From assembly GCA_019637875.1 (NCBI GenBank), contig JAHBUW010000002.1, forward strand, positions 62,001 to 126,000: DNA of 64,000 nt, in the 5' to 3' direction. Of this stretch, positions 52,739 to 63,679 are shown piece by piece. Numbering within the stretch: position 1 is the stretch's first letter; each line of letters begins with the position of its first letter. The notes under the pieces were generated by a model that saw only the letters and a list, made by a program, of their open reading frames with translations, was not told where the DNA came from and searched no databases. The position numbers were made by a program, and so were the translations under genes. The stretch is from Pseudobdellovibrionaceae bacterium (GTDB taxonomy: Bacteria; Bdellovibrionota; Bdellovibrionia; Bdellovibrionales; Bdellovibrionaceae).

Positions 52739-53353
52739 TTATTTGCGGACTTTGATCGGCAGGGACTCTCGCAGGGTCGGCGGCTCATCTCCGGACGCGG
52801 GTTCTTGCCCCGCATTCTCCGTCGCCGAACTCGGCTGACGCCCTTCCACAGGTGAAGCCGCCCCCGAGGGCGCGCTCACTCCGTACTGCTGACGCGCGCG
52901 GGACAACGACTGCGTCAGCCGCGCATCCAGATCCATTTGCTGTTCGAGCTCTTCCAGCGAAGGGACCTCCTCGGTCTTATGAACCTTCAGCGCTTCTTTC
53001 GCCAAACGCTCGGGATAACGATACCGCAATTGCACGAGCAGTTTGTTATATTCCTCGGTGTGCTCACGATACTCTTTGTACTTCTTCACGATCTCTTGGC
53101 CCTTGGCCTTCATGGCGGCCGTCCCCATCTTCAGATGCTGCTGCTCTTCGCGCAGTTTCGTCATCTCGGACATCAACTGCTGGCGTTGACCTTTGTAGAC
53201 CAGCATTCGGGATTGCACCTCCGCCCACGGAGGCGCTTCCGTAGCGGTGGCGGTGCCCGCGGCAGGAGCCGCGCCATGGGCGTCCGCCGGGGGCGCCTCG
53301 CTGGCGAACGTCGACATCGGCACAAGAATCGCCATGACAACCCAATGGATCAT
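52739..53353 (-). CDS. Secreted coiled-coil protein, unknown function
   Basis: A 204-residue exported protein (MIHWVVMAILVPMSTFASEA signal). An Ala/Thr/Pro linker leads into a long coiled coil (about 45-120, QRQQLMSEMTKLREEQQHLK) and a low-complexity tail. It overlaps the preceding gene by 4 bp, so the two form an operon that runs just downstream of secA. No family recognised. Confidence 0.65.
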   Translation of the reverse strand: MIHWVVMAILVPMSTFASEAPPADAHGAAPAAGTATATEAPPWAEVQSRMLVYKGQRQQLMSEMTKLREEQQHLKMGTAAMKAKGQEIVKKYKEYREHTEEYNKLLVQLRYRYPERLAKEALKVHKTEEVPSLEELEQQMDLDARLTQSLSRARQQYGVSAPSGAASPVEGRQPSSATENAGQEPASGDEPPTLRESLPIKVRK

Positions 53354-54363
53354 GCGGCCCCGCCTTCGCTTTCGGCATCCGCACCGAAAATCGACTGGCG
53401 CCAGCGGAAGTTCACGGCTTCGGCCCGCAGGCGCGAGGCGATGTAACTCGCCTTCACCGGATTCAGATCGCGAAGCTCCAACACGCCTTTTTTCAAGTTC
53501 TTCATGACGTCGCTCAAATGAAAGTTCAGGCGCGAATCCGACAGTACGTCTTCGACGCGCGCGCGGATCTCGCCCGAATCGATGCCCTCGATCCAAAGCG
53601 TGTACGCCAGCGGACTGTGATCCAGCTGCGCGCTGTTCGCGAACTCCACTACGTCCGAAAAATCCACGGTTTGATCCGCGCTGACGTTCATCTTTTCGGG
53701 AGTCGTGAACGATTGATGATCCAAGGGCTGATCGAACCAATCCGCTTCGTTCATCGGGTTGTCCGCGCCTTCCGCTTCCGATGCGGCCACCAGCTCGGGC
53801 GGCGGCGGCGGAATATGCGCGGCAAGATCCGGCTCTTCCGCACCGAGCACGACGGTTTCGGCATGGGAGCTTGGTTGATCGAGCCATGTCGGAGCCGACG
53901 GAGGCGCCGACGCTTCGGGATCGATCTCGGAATACTCCGCGGCGACCTCAAGGTTCTCGGCGGGAGTCTCCGTCTCGACGGGCTCAAGATCGGCCGCAAA
54001 ATCGTAGTCCGCCACTTCCTGCGCGATCTCGGCGGGGACCTCGTCCCCCGGATAAGGAACCGCGTGCGGGAACGTTTCTTCTTTCGCCGACGAAGCGCTG
54101 TCGTAGTGGGACCGCACATGCATCATGGGCACGGATTCCGCAGTCGGAGTGCCCGGCGGAGGTGCGGCCGGCGGAGGTGCGGCCGGCTGAGGCGCGGCTG
54201 GCGCGGGCGCTTCGGGCGCTTCGGGCGCGACATCCGTCGACAGCTGCACGGATCCGTCGAAGTCGACGAACAGCATGGCGCCGCAATCCGCGTTCGCGCA
54301 GATTTTAATGCCGAAGTCGGCATCTTCTAATGTCGTTTTACATTTCGGACACTTCGCGGACAT
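53350..54363 (-). CDS. Zinc-ribbon protein with long acidic linker
   Basis: A 337-residue cytosolic protein: an amino-terminal zinc ribbon (CPKCKTTLEDADFG, then ICANADCG), a Pro/Ala/Glu-rich disordered stretch of about 180 residues, and a folded carboxy-terminal domain (about 230-325; YTLWIEGIDSGEIRARVEDV, LNFHLSDVMKNLKKGVLELR). The tail resembles regulatory domains of gliding-motility or PATAN-type proteins but I could not name it. The ATG at 54363 is favoured because GGGGA precedes it; an ATG 33 bases upstream is possible. Confidence 0.6.
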   Translation of the reverse strand: MSAKCPKCKTTLEDADFGIKICANADCGAMLFVDFDGSVQLSTDVAPEAPEAPAPAAPQPAAPPPAAPPPGTPTAESVPMMHVRSHYDSASSAKEETFPHAVPYPGDEVPAEIAQEVADYDFAADLEPVETETPAENLEVAAEYSEIDPEASAPPSAPTWLDQPSSHAETVVLGAEEPDLAAHIPPPPPELVAASEAEGADNPMNEADWFDQPLDHQSFTTPEKMNVSADQTVDFSDVVEFANSAQLDHSPLAYTLWIEGIDSGEIRARVEDVLSDSRLNFHLSDVMKNLKKGVLELRDLNPVKASYIASRLRAEAVNFRWRQSIFGADAESEGGAA

Positions 54364-54416
54364 TCCCATCCCCATGGAGAAACCGAGGCTCCCCATGGGA
54401 ATAGTATAGCGAAGAT

Positions 54417-57116
54417 TTACTTCCGTTTCTTCGCCATTTGGCGGCGCTGGGCCCGATTCATCTGCGGTCCGTCCTCAGGTCCAGGACCAGGTCCCAGGGT
54501 CATCCGGGCTTTCTGCCGGGTCGGACCCGACGAACCTGCGGAAGGTCCAGCTTCACGAGCCGGTGCCGAGGCTCCGCCCGCGACGCCTTCGTCGCCACCC
54601 TGGAAGTTCATGCCATCGAAATCGGGTTGCTCCATCATCGCTTCCATCGCCCGCATTTGCTCGGGCGACACGAGTTGGACTTTCAAGAACTTCTCGAGCG
54701 AGTCGGATTTGATCGCGTTGTTCAAAGCTTCGAACGCGGCGAAAGCTTCCTTCTTGTACTCGATGACCGGATCTTTCTGCGCGTAACCGCGCAGGCTGAT
54801 GCCTTCTTTCAAGCGATCGATACGCAGCAGATGCTCTTTCCACTTCTGGTCGATCGACTGCAGCAGGATCATCTTTTGGATCTGACCGTAGTTCTCTCCC
54901 AAGGCGGCTTTCTGACGATCGAAGGTGTCCTTCACGGCTTTCGACACCGCTTCGGTCACCGCCTCGCCGGTCAGTTTGTCGGCGGTGGGGAATTGGATCT
55001 GCACGCCGAACTGCTGCGCGAGCGCGGTGTTCAGGCCTTCCAGATTCCAGTCCTCTTTTTTGGCGTCTTCGGGAATGTGGCTGTCCAGCACTTGCGAAAC
55101 CAGATCGCCCAAGTTGTCGAGGTAAGTGCGCTCGACGCCGTCGCCTTCGAAAACCTTGCGACGCGTGCCGTAGATGATCTGGCGCTGTTGGTTCATGACG
55201 TTGTCGTAATCCAACAAGTGCTTACGAATATCGAAGTGGTGACCTTCGACTTTACGTTGCGCGCCTTCAATGGAACGCGTGACCATGCCCGCGACGATGG
55301 GCTCATCATCCGGAACGTTCATGCGGTTCATGATCTTTTGGATCATTTCACCGTTGAAAATCCGCATCAGGTTATCTTCGAGCGAGAGATAGAACTTCGA
55401 CTCACCGGGGTCACCTTGACGACCCGAACGACCGCGCAGCTGGTTGTCGATCCGGCGCGATTCGTGACGTTCGGTTCCGATGATGTAAAGACCACCGGCC
55501 GCCAAGACATCTTGCTTCTCGCCGTCGGTCTGGCGCTTGAAGGTCTTCACCTGCTCTTCGAACTCGGGAGTCCCCTCTTCCAAATCGGGGAAGGCTTTCT
55601 TCGCGAGCATCTCGGGGTTCCCGCCCAGAACGATATCCGTTCCACGACCCGCCATGTTCGTCGCGATGGTGACCGCGCCCTTACGTCCCGCTTGCGCGAC
55701 GATTTCAGCCTCGCGCTCGTGGTGTTTCGCGTTCAGGACTTCGTGTTTCACGCCTTCTTTTTTCAAGAACGAAGATAGCGTCTCGGACTTCTCGATCGAT
55801 ACCGTACCGACGAGGATCGGCTGACCCTTTTCGTACCTGCTGGCGATGTCCTGCGCGATCGCGCGGAACTTCGCGACTTCCGTTTTGTAAACGACGTCAT
55901 TGTGATCGACGCGCTTGATGCCTTTGTTCGTCGGAATCACCGAGACATCCAAGTTGTAGATCTTCTTCAACTCGACCGCTTCGGTGTCCGCGGTTCCGGT
56001 CATGCCGGCGAGCTTCGAGTACATCCGGAAATAGTTCTGGAAGGTGATCGTCGCGAGAGTTTGGTTCTCGGACTTCACCTCGACGCCCTCTTTCGCCTCG
56101 ATCGCTTGGTGCAGACCGTCCGACCAACGACGTCCCGGCATCAGACGACCGGTGAATTCGTCGACGATGACGATTTCGCCGTTGTTCACCATGTACTCCA
56201 CGTCGCGGCGATACAGAAAGTGCGCCTTCAGCCCTTGGTTGATGTGGTGAAGCAGCTCGATGTTTTCGATATCGTACAGGTTGCCGATCCCCAGAAGCTC
56301 TTCGACCTTCGCGTTCCCCTCGTCGGTCAAAGACGCGGTTTTCGTCTTCTCTTCCATGGTGAAGTGCACGTCGCGCTTCAAATGCGGGATCACCTTGTTC
56401 ACGGTATAATACTTGTCGGTCGAAGATTCCGCGGGTCCCGAGATGATCAGCGGCGTCCGCGCTTCGTCGATCAGGATCGAGTCGCACTCATCGACGATCG
56501 CGAAGTTCAGCTCGCGCTGAACCATGTCCGCGCGGTCGAATTTCATGTTGTCGCGCAGATAATCGAAACCGAATTCGTTGTTCGTTCCGTAAGTGATGTC
56601 GGAACCGTACGACTTCTGGCGCTGGGCGTCCGTCAGGTCATGCACGATGATCCCGACCGAAAGACCCAACCAGTTGTACAAACGACCCATCCATTCGGCG
56701 TCACGTTTCGCGAGGTAGTCGTTGACGGTGACGACGTGGACGCCTTTTCCGCTGAGCGCGTTCAGATAAACCGCGAGCGTCGCGACGAGCGTCTTTCCTT
56801 CCCCCGTTCGCATCTCGGCGACTTTTCCCGAGTGGAGCGTCATCCCGCCGATCAGCTGGACATCGTAGTGACGCATCCCCAGAACCCGGCGCGAAGCCTC
56901 ACGGCAAACCGCGAAAGCTTCGGGGAGGATGTCGTCCAGGGTTTCGCCTTTCGCCAAACGTTCTTTGAACTCGGGCGTCTTTTTCTGAAGCTGCTCGTCC
57001 GAGAGCGCTTGCAGGGCGGGCTCAAAACCGTTGATCCGGCTGATAAGGGGTTGGAGCGCCTTCATGTCGCGCTCGTGCTTGGTGCCAAAAACTTTACGAA
57101 GTACGGCTTGAATCAT
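54417..57116 (-). CDS. secA: Preprotein translocase ATPase SecA
   Basis: An 899-residue SecA with nucleotide motif [21 protein letters not shown]-type [16 protein letters not shown], the preprotein-crosslinking region and the [18 protein letters not shown] segment, and helical wing domain. It drives Sec-dependent export through SecYEG, needed for the many signal-peptide proteins here. The tail ([15 protein letters not shown]) is basic and lacks the zinc-binding Cys/His cluster found at the end of E. coli SecA. It starts in the direction away from trmL. Confidence 0.97.
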   Translation of the reverse strand: MIQAVLRKVFGTKHERDMKALQPLISRINGFEPALQALSDEQLQKKTPEFKERLAKGETLDDILPEAFAVCREASRRVLGMRHYDVQLIGGMTLHSGKVAEMRTGEGKTLVATLAVYLNALSGKGVHVVTVNDYLAKRDAEWMGRLYNWLGLSVGIIVHDLTDAQRQKSYGSDITYGTNNEFGFDYLRDNMKFDRADMVQRELNFAIVDECDSILIDEARTPLIISGPAESSTDKYYTVNKVIPHLKRDVHFTMEEKTKTASLTDEGNAKVEELLGIGNLYDIENIELLHHINQGLKAHFLYRRDVEYMVNNGEIVIVDEFTGRLMPGRRWSDGLHQAIEAKEGVEVKSENQTLATITFQNYFRMYSKLAGMTGTADTEAVELKKIYNLDVSVIPTNKGIKRVDHNDVVYKTEVAKFRAIAQDIASRYEKGQPILVGTVSIEKSETLSSFLKKEGVKHEVLNAKHHEREAEIVAQAGRKGAVTIATNMAGRGTDIVLGGNPEMLAKKAFPDLEEGTPEFEEQVKTFKRQTDGEKQDVLAAGGLYIIGTERHESRRIDNQLRGRSGRQGDPGESKFYLSLEDNLMRIFNGEMIQKIMNRMNVPDDEPIVAGMVTRSIEGAQRKVEGHHFDIRKHLLDYDNVMNQQRQIIYGTRRKVFEGDGVERTYLDNLGDLVSQVLDSHIPEDAKKEDWNLEGLNTALAQQFGVQIQFPTADKLTGEAVTEAVSKAVKDTFDRQKAALGENYGQIQKMILLQSIDQKWKEHLLRIDRLKEGISLRGYAQKDPVIEYKKEAFAAFEALNNAIKSDSLEKFLKVQLVSPEQMRAMEAMMEQPDFDGMNFQGGDEGVAGGASAPAREAGPSAGSSGPTRQKARMTLGPGPGPEDGPQMNRAQRRQMAKKRK

Positions 57117-57165
57117 AGACTGATCAGCCTAGTCCTCTAAATATCCCCTGGCAAAGATTTCGGGT

Positions 57166-57699
57166 TTAGCGGACCTGCCGGAAGGCTTCGGTCAGGACCA
57201 TCGCGACCGAAGTCGCGACGTTGTAGCCACGAACCGGCCCCAGAATCGGAATCTGCAGGCAACGATCAGCATTTCGCTGCAACATGTCGTCGGGCAGCCC
57301 CCGCGTCTCACGACCGAAAACGAAGGTGTCACCCTTCTGGTACTCGACGTCGTACATCGAGCGTGTCGCGTAAGCGGAAAAGTAGAACACCCGCGACGGT
57401 GTTCTCAGCGTTTGCTCCCAATCCGGGATCTCCGCGAAATGTTTCCAAGTCAGGTGCTGCCAGTAATCCAATCCGGCGCGGCGCAAATTCTTGTCGGTGA
57501 TGTTGAATCCGAGTTCCCCGACCAGATCGAGGTGGCAGTTCATACCGACGCACGTGCGACCAATATTGCCGGTGTTTTGCGGGATTTCGGGCTCGATCAA
57601 AGAGACACGGAAAAGAGGCTCGCCAACCGGTGTACCGTCAGGTGACACAGGCTGGCCTTCCTTCAAGATTTCATCTTCCGAGGTAACGGTAAACTTCAT
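57166..57699 (-). CDS. trmL: tRNA (cytidine/uridine-34-2'-O)-methyltransferase
   Basis: A 177-residue SPOUT-family enzyme: EPEIPQNTGNIGRTC, FVFGRETRGLPDD and PVRGYNVATSVAMVL are the TrmL/SpoU signatures that form the knotted SAM site. TrmL methylates the ribose of the wobble base in certain leucine tRNAs. About 27 residues precede the usual start of the family, and the gene overlaps the next one upstream by 29 bp. Confidence 0.9.
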   Translation of the reverse strand: MKFTVTSEDEILKEGQPVSPDGTPVGEPLFRVSLIEPEIPQNTGNIGRTCVGMNCHLDLVGELGFNITDKNLRRAGLDYWQHLTWKHFAEIPDWEQTLRTPSRVFYFSAYATRSMYDVEYQKGDTFVFGRETRGLPDDMLQRNADRCLQIPILGPVRGYNVATSVAMVLTEAFRQVR

Positions 57700-58273
57700 G
57701 CCCCAACTTCGACAGTGCGAGACGACGGCCTTTGTCGACGATCATCTCAAGGTTCATCAATTCGCGATACAAAGCGAGGTCGATCGGCACGATTTCCCGT
57801 CCCGTCGAAGCGCCCAGTCGCTGGATGTACTGCTTTTGCCGATCGGTCAGCTTCTCTGTCAAGGCCGGCTCGGTGGCCAGTTTCTCGCGCCAGAGGCCGC
57901 CTTCGATCACGGTCGCGCCGAGCGAGATTTTGCGCGGATTGGCCATGTAAACCCAGGCCTTTTCGATGCCGTCCGCGCTCTGCACGTTGACCTCGCGCCG
58001 AAAAAACAGGCTCTTTTCGGGCTCTTGCGGTTTCACACCGTGAAATTCGTCCAACAGCGTGAGCAGCAAAGTGGAATCCGCCGCGACCGTCAGCAACTGA
58101 CCCGCGATCAGATCCTCGGCCTCGTCCGTCACGACGGGAAAGCCCACCTTCAGGCGGTAGCAGCGTCCCCGGATCTGGGCCTCTTGGGCGTTTTGCACGA
58201 AATCGGCGATTTTCGGGTAATGTACCATGCCCTCAGACATGGACCCGTAAACGAACAGTTTGAACTCCGTCAT
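57671..58273 (-). CDS. Gamma-glutamylcyclotransferase-like protein
   Basis: A 200-residue protein whose first half is the AIG2/GGCT-like fold: KLFVYGSMSEGM matches the YGS substrate loop, and a catalytic acid is plausible in LLTLLDEFHGV. The second half is helical. Such proteins cyclise or transfer gamma-glutamyl amines; the substrate is unknown. It is divergent from glnB by about 160 bp and coupled to trmL by overlap. Confidence 0.7.
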   Translation of the reverse strand: MTEFKLFVYGSMSEGMVHYPKIADFVQNAQEAQIRGRCYRLKVGFPVVTDEAEDLIAGQLLTVAADSTLLLTLLDEFHGVKPQEPEKSLFFRREVNVQSADGIEKAWVYMANPRKISLGATVIEGGLWREKLATEPALTEKLTDRQKQYIQRLGASTGREIVPIDLALYRELMNLEMIVDKGRRLALSKLGHEVYRYLGR

Positions 58274-58374
58274 TGATCCCCCCTCGAATCAATAAAGTCG
58301 TTGATTGAGGTGTGCATAACAAACCACACCCCCGCCCTCAAAGCCTTTTCCAGTGCAGGAACTCTATTATTTAA

Positions 58375-58770
<396 letters not shown>

Positions 58771-58826
58771 GCGGTCGTGTCACCTCGGGTGACCGACGCG
58801 AACGGGGCTCATGAGTTTTTTAACCC

Positions 58827-58851
58827 AGAGACCCCGTAAACTTGGGTCTCT
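58827..58851 (+). promoter_or_regulatory. Hairpin just before the glnA ribosome site
   Basis: AGAGACCC (58827-58834) and GGGTCTCT (58844-58851) pair over a 9-base loop. The hairpin ends one base before AAAGGAGG, the very strong ribosome site of glnA. It may tune translation or mark an RNA processing point between glnB and glnA. Confidence 0.5.
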
Positions 58852-58864
58852 TAAAGGAGGATCG

Positions 58865-60277
58865 ATGACACCAAAAGAGGTCGTTGCGTTCGCGAAGGAA
58901 AAAGGCGCACGCATGGTCGACTTGAAATTCTGCGACATGCTCGGCATGTGGCAACACTTCAGCGTGACGACAGCCGCGCTGACCGACGAGTTCTTTGAAG
59001 AGGGACTCGGCTTCGACGGAAGCTCGATCCGCGGCTGGCGCGGCATCGAAGAGTCGGACATGGTGGTCAAACCCGATCCCAAAACCGCGATGATGGACCC
59101 CTTCATGGAAGTCCCCACGCTCTCGTTGATCTGCGACGTGGTTTTGCCCGAGACTCTGCAACCCTACGATCGCGATCCCCGCAACATCCTGAAAAAAGCC
59201 GTCGCCTATATGAAGTCGACCGGCCTGGCGGACACCTGTTACTTCGGCCCCGAAGCCGAGTTCTTCATTTTCGACGACATTCGCTACGATCAGTCTTCGA
59301 ATTCGGGTTTCTACCAAATCGACTCGGACGAGGCGACTTGGAACACGGGACGCGACGAAGGCGGACGCAACCTCGGTTACAAACCCCGTCAAAAGGAAGG
59401 CTACTTCCCCGTTTTGCCCACGGATTCGCAACACGATCTGCGCGCGGAAATGTGCCTGGAGCTCGAACGTTGCGGAATGCAAGTCGAGCGTCAGCACCAC
59501 GAAGTCGCGTCGGCCCAAGCCGAAATCAACATCAAATACGACTCGGCGGTTGAAATGGGCGACAAGATGATGTGGTTCAAATACATCATCCGCAACGTCG
59601 CGCGCCGCCACGGCAAGACCGTCACCTTCATGCCGAAGCCCCTTTACGGCGACAACGGCTCGGGTATGCACATCCATATGTCGATGTGGAAAGACGGGAA
59701 AAACCTTTTCGCGGGCAACAAATACGCGGGTCTTTCGGAAACGGCGCTCTACTACATCGGCGGGATCTTGAAACACGCCCCGGCCCTGTGCGCGATCATC
59801 AACCCCACGACGAACTCGTACAAACGCCTGGTTCCCGGCTTCGAAGCCCCGATCAAACTGGCGTACAGCTTCAAAAACCGCTCGGCGGCGATGCGGATCC
59901 CGAACTCGGGTTCCAATCCGAAAGCGAAACGCATCGAGTTCCGTACGCCCGATCCCATGGCGAACATCTACCTCGCGCAAGCGGCGTTGATGATGGCCGG
60001 CATCGACGGCATCATGAACAAGATCCACCCCGGCGAGCCCTTGGATAAGGACATCTACGGACTGCCTCCGGAAGAAGCGGCGAAAGTGCCGTCGATCCCG
60101 GGGACGCTGGAAGAGTCGCTGAACCACATGAAAACCAACGGTTCTTTCCTGATGAAGGGCGAAGTCTTCTCGCAGGAATTCTTGGACACTTGGTACAACT
60201 ACAAGATCGACCGCGAGATCCGCCCGATCCAACAACGCCCCGTGCCCTACGAGTTTCACTTGTACTACGACATGTAG
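58865..60277 (+). CDS. glnA: Glutamine synthetase, type I
   Basis: A 470-residue GSI enzyme. Signatures: [22 protein letters not shown] (metal glutamates), [13 protein letters not shown], the ATP-binding segment [16 protein letters not shown], and the flap region [17 protein letters not shown]. Tyrosine in [11 protein letters not shown] matches the adenylylation site of GSI-beta enzymes, so activity is probably controlled by adenylylation as well as by PII. Start 58865 is fixed by AAAGGAGG five bases upstream. Confidence 0.97.
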   Translation: MTPKEVVAFAKEKGARMVDLKFCDMLGMWQHFSVTTAALTDEFFEEGLGFDGSSIRGWRGIEESDMVVKPDPKTAMMDPFMEVPTLSLICDVVLPETLQPYDRDPRNILKKAVAYMKSTGLADTCYFGPEAEFFIFDDIRYDQSSNSGFYQIDSDEATWNTGRDEGGRNLGYKPRQKEGYFPVLPTDSQHDLRAEMCLELERCGMQVERQHHEVASAQAEINIKYDSAVEMGDKMMWFKYIIRNVARRHGKTVTFMPKPLYGDNGSGMHIHMSMWKDGKNLFAGNKYAGLSETALYYIGGILKHAPALCAIINPTTNSYKRLVPGFEAPIKLAYSFKNRSAAMRIPNSGSNPKAKRIEFRTPDPMANIYLAQAALMMAGIDGIMNKIHPGEPLDKDIYGLPPEEAAKVPSIPGTLEESLNHMKTNGSFLMKGEVFSQEFLDTWYNYKIDREIRPIQQRPVPYEFHLYYDM

Positions 60278-60307
60278 TCTGAGATTTAAAAATCTCGGCC
60301 GAAGGCA

Positions 60308-60339
60308 AAGCACGTCGCCGAAACGACGTGCTTTTTTTT
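60308..60339 (+). terminator. Rho-independent terminator after glnA
   Basis: AAGCACGTCG and CGACGTGCTT form a 10-bp stem over CCGAAA, followed by eight T. It lies 31 bp after the glnA stop. A second small hairpin (GAGATTT/AAATCTC at 60281-60296) precedes it. Confidence 0.93.
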
Positions 60340-60357
60340 GAGTAAAGGATAACGGCA

Positions 60358-60771
60358 ATGGCAGAACAGTACCGCAACTTCATGGGCTATCTTTGGTTCC
60401 AGCGCGAAGACAACGTCTACACGATCGGCATCAACGAAGACGCCGTGGACGAGATCGAAAAGATCACCGCCCTCGACTTGCCCGCGGAAGGCGAATCCGT
60501 CGAAGCCGAAGTCGTTTGCGGCAGCATCGAAACCGATGACGGACAAATGGACGTTTACGTTCCCGTCACCGGCGTCGTGACCGAAATCAACTCGGCCGTT
60601 ATGGAAGACCCCTCGCTCATCCAGGAAGATCCCTACGACGGTTGGCTCTTCAAAATCGAGTCGGAAGAAGACTACGAAGAGCCCGACGAGGAAGATGAAG
60701 ACGACGAAGACGATGAGGATGAGGACGACGAGGAAGAAGAAGACGAAGACTACGAGGACGACGAAGATTAG
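60358..60771 (+). CDS. GcvH-like protein without lipoylation site, acidic tail
   Basis: A 137-residue protein with the outline of glycine cleavage H protein: a GYLWFQREDNVYTIGINEDA head, LDLPAEGESVEAE, YVPVTGVVTEINSAV and the end EDPYDGWLFKIE. The lipoyl-lysine turn ESVKAAS is replaced by GSIETDDGQ, with no lysine, so it cannot be lipoylated there. From about residue 101 the tail is almost only Asp and Glu. No other gcv gene is adjacent. A regulatory or binding role instead of glycine cleavage is inferred. Confidence 0.72.
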   Translation: MAEQYRNFMGYLWFQREDNVYTIGINEDAVDEIEKITALDLPAEGESVEAEVVCGSIETDDGQMDVYVPVTGVVTEINSAVMEDPSLIQEDPYDGWLFKIESEEDYEEPDEEDEDDEDDEDEDDEEEEDEDYEDDED

Positions 60772-60792
60772 GCTTCTCGTCCCGAACGAGCG

Positions 60793-60876
60793 GCGCCCGC
60801 AGGGGCGCTGCTGTCTAAGAAAAGCGCCCGCAGGGGCGCTGCTGTCTAAGAAAAGCGCCCGCAGGGGCGCTTTTTT
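60793..60876 (+). terminator. Triplicated terminator hairpin
   Basis: Three copies of GCGCCCGCAGGGGCGC lie at 60793-60808, 60824-60839 and 60855-60870, each with a 6-bp stem over GCAG. The copies are joined by TGCTGTCTAAGAAAA, giving a 31-bp period. Only the last is followed by six T. This is a tandemly duplicated terminator for the GcvH-like gene, 20-100 bp after its stop. Confidence 0.85.
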
Positions 60877-61015
60877 ATTCCCCAAAAAGCCTCGCCATTG
60901 ATCTGGAATGGGACGAAAGACCTCCCCCAAGGGGCGAAATCCGCGATGGTTTTGAGACCGCGCTCGCCTCGGACCCCCTCTCTCCGTTAAGCTGGTAGGG
61001 AATCAAGGGGTGAGC

Positions 61016-62128
61016 ATGAGAGTCGCCAGAATTCAGACCGTCTTCGGCGCGACCTTGCTGTTGGCCACCATCGCCTTCGGTTTTCAAAACTGCGGCCAAT
61101 CCGCCCTCATGATGAATGAACTTCCGGCGCGGGAAGGTCTCGATGCCGCGCCAACCCCCACTCCCGATCCAACCCCCGTCGTGGAAAAGGCGATCTTCTA
61201 TCCCGGCGTGAACCTGAGCGGCGGCGAATACAACGAAGGCAAACCGAACGCCCAACTGTTCACCGACTACGTCTTCCCGAATCAAAGCCAGATGAAATAC
61301 TACGCGGACAAGGGCCTGAAAGTGATCCGCCTCCCCTTTGACGGCAATCGCCTGCAACCCACCCGCAACGGAGCTTTGGACACGACGGAACTGGGCCATC
61401 TGCGTGACGTGGTGAACGCCGCCCGCAGCGAAGGATTGATCGTCATTCTCGATCCGCACAACTACGGCAAACTCCGCATGGCGAACGGCAACGAGGGACT
61501 GATCGGCATCGCCGGCGAAGTCAGTAACGCGGAATTCGCGGACTTTTGGGCCCGTGTCGCCGTCGCTTTCAAAAACGACGCGAACGTCTGGTTTGGCATC
61601 ATGAATGAGCCCTTCGTGCAGACCGCCTCGTACTGGCAGCAAAGTGCGGCCGCCGCGGTCGCCGCCATTCGCGCGACGGGCGCGAAACACAAGGTTCTGG
61701 TTCCGGGCACATCTTGGACCGGTGGTCACTCCTGGATCAGCAGTGGGAACGCCCAAGTCTGGGAGGGCTTCCAGGATTCGAACTTCGCGATCGAAATCCA
61801 CCAGTATCTCGATTCGGATTCGTCGGGCACCAGCGCCACCTGCATCGCGGACTCACATCAACGCCTGAATGGCGTCACCGCATGGGCGCGCGCCCAAGGC
61901 GTGCAACTGTTCTTGGGCGAAATCGGCTGGTCCACCAACGCCCTCTGCATGAGCGAAGGCGACGCCGTGATGGCACTGCTGACTACGAACCGCGACGTGT
62001 GGTTGGGCTATTCGTACTGGTCGGGCGGTCCGTGGTTGGGCTCTTATATGTTCACGATCGAGCCCGACAACGGCGTAGACCGCGCCCAGATGGATGTCCT
62101 CGTTCGAAACTTTCCCCCGGAAGAATAA
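61016..62128 (+). CDS. GH5-family glycoside hydrolase (cellulase-like)
   Basis: A 370-residue exported enzyme: signal-like MRVARIQTVFGATLLLATIA ending in FQNC, a Thr/Pro linker (PTPTPDPTP), and a TIM-barrel glycosidase. The acid/base is E198 in FGIMNEPF and the nucleophile E302 in LFLGEIGWS; VIRLPFDG and DPHNYG also match GH5. Such enzymes cut beta-1,4-glucans or related polymers. Start 61016 is preferred because AAGGGG precedes it by five bases. The FQNC cysteine might be lipidated, though the motif is not a classical lipobox. Confidence 0.85.
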   Translation: MRVARIQTVFGATLLLATIAFGFQNCGQSALMMNELPAREGLDAAPTPTPDPTPVVEKAIFYPGVNLSGGEYNEGKPNAQLFTDYVFPNQSQMKYYADKGLKVIRLPFDGNRLQPTRNGALDTTELGHLRDVVNAARSEGLIVILDPHNYGKLRMANGNEGLIGIAGEVSNAEFADFWARVAVAFKNDANVWFGIMNEPFVQTASYWQQSAAAAVAAIRATGAKHKVLVPGTSWTGGHSWISSGNAQVWEGFQDSNFAIEIHQYLDSDSSGTSATCIADSHQRLNGVTAWARAQGVQLFLGEIGWSTNALCMSEGDAVMALLTTNRDVWLGYSYWSGGPWLGSYMFTIEPDNGVDRAQMDVLVRNFPPEE

Positions 62129-62139
62129 AGCGGAAACGC

Positions 62140-62916
<777 letters not shown>

Positions 62917-62917
62917 C

Positions 62918-63679
62918 TCAACCGAACCTTCCGGTGACGTAAGCCTCGGTGCGGGCCTCGCGCGGGTTGGTGAAGATGTTCGACGTCGGGGCGAACTCGA
63001 CCAAATCCCCGTTCAGGAAGAACGCGGTCTTGTCCGAGATCCGGCGCGCCTGCTGCATATTGTGCGTGACCATGATGACCGTGACGTCCTTCTTCATGGT
63101 CGCGAGCAGCTCTTCGATCTTCGCGGTCGAGATCGGATCAAGCGCGCTCGTCGGCTCATCCATCAAAAGCACCGTCGGATCGACCGCGAGCGCGCGGGCG
63201 ATGCACAGACGCTGCTGTTGGCCGCCCGACAGGCTCGCGCCGGGCGATTTGAGTTTGTCCTTCACGTCGTTCCACAAAGCCGCGCGCACGAGCGAACGCT
63301 CCACGATTTCGTCGAGCTCCTTGCGTTTCGGCGCGTTGCGGTTGAGGGAAAGCCCCGCGGCCACGTTGTCGTAGATCGACATCGAAGGGAACGGATTCGG
63401 CTTTTGGAAGACCATGCCGATGCGACCGCGAATTTCGACGGGATCGACGCCCGAGCTGTAGATATCGCGGCCGTCGACGATGACTTGGCCCTGCACCCAT
63501 GCGCCGGGATTTTCCTGGTGCATGCGATTCAGGCAACGGATGAACGTCGATTTTCCGCAGCCCGAAGGCCCGATCAATGCGACGACTTCATTTTCAAGAA
63601 CGTTGAGCGAAATGCCGTGCACGATCTCGGATTTGCCGTACCCGGCTTTCAGATCGCGGATCTCGACGAGCGTCTTCAT
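62918..63679 (-). CDS. pstB: Phosphate ABC transporter ATPase PstB, first copy
   Basis: A 253-residue PstB: Walker [53 protein letters not shown], and Walker [14 protein letters not shown]. The two copies are clearly diverged in their middle parts, so this is not a recent duplication. ATG at 63679 overlaps the pstA stop (ATGA). The longer open frame upstream is an artefact of the pstA antisense composition. Confidence 0.93.
   Translation of the reverse strand: MKTLVEIRDLKAGYGKSEIVHGISLNVLENEVVALIGPSGCGKSTFIRCLNRMHQENPGAWVQGQVIVDGRDIYSSGVDPVEIRGRIGMVFQKPNPFPSMSIYDNVAAGLSLNRNAPKRKELDEIVERSLVRAALWNDVKDKLKSPGASLSGGQQQRLCIARALAVDPTVLLMDEPTSALDPISTAKIEELLATMKKDVTVIMVTHNMQQARRISDKTAFFLNGDLVEFAPTSNIFTNPREARTEAYVTGRFG

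Noticed and set aside
60793-60876. CRISPR-like array
   Set aside because: Repeat and linker are both identical in all copies and the repeat is a terminator hairpin; no spacers and no cas genes.
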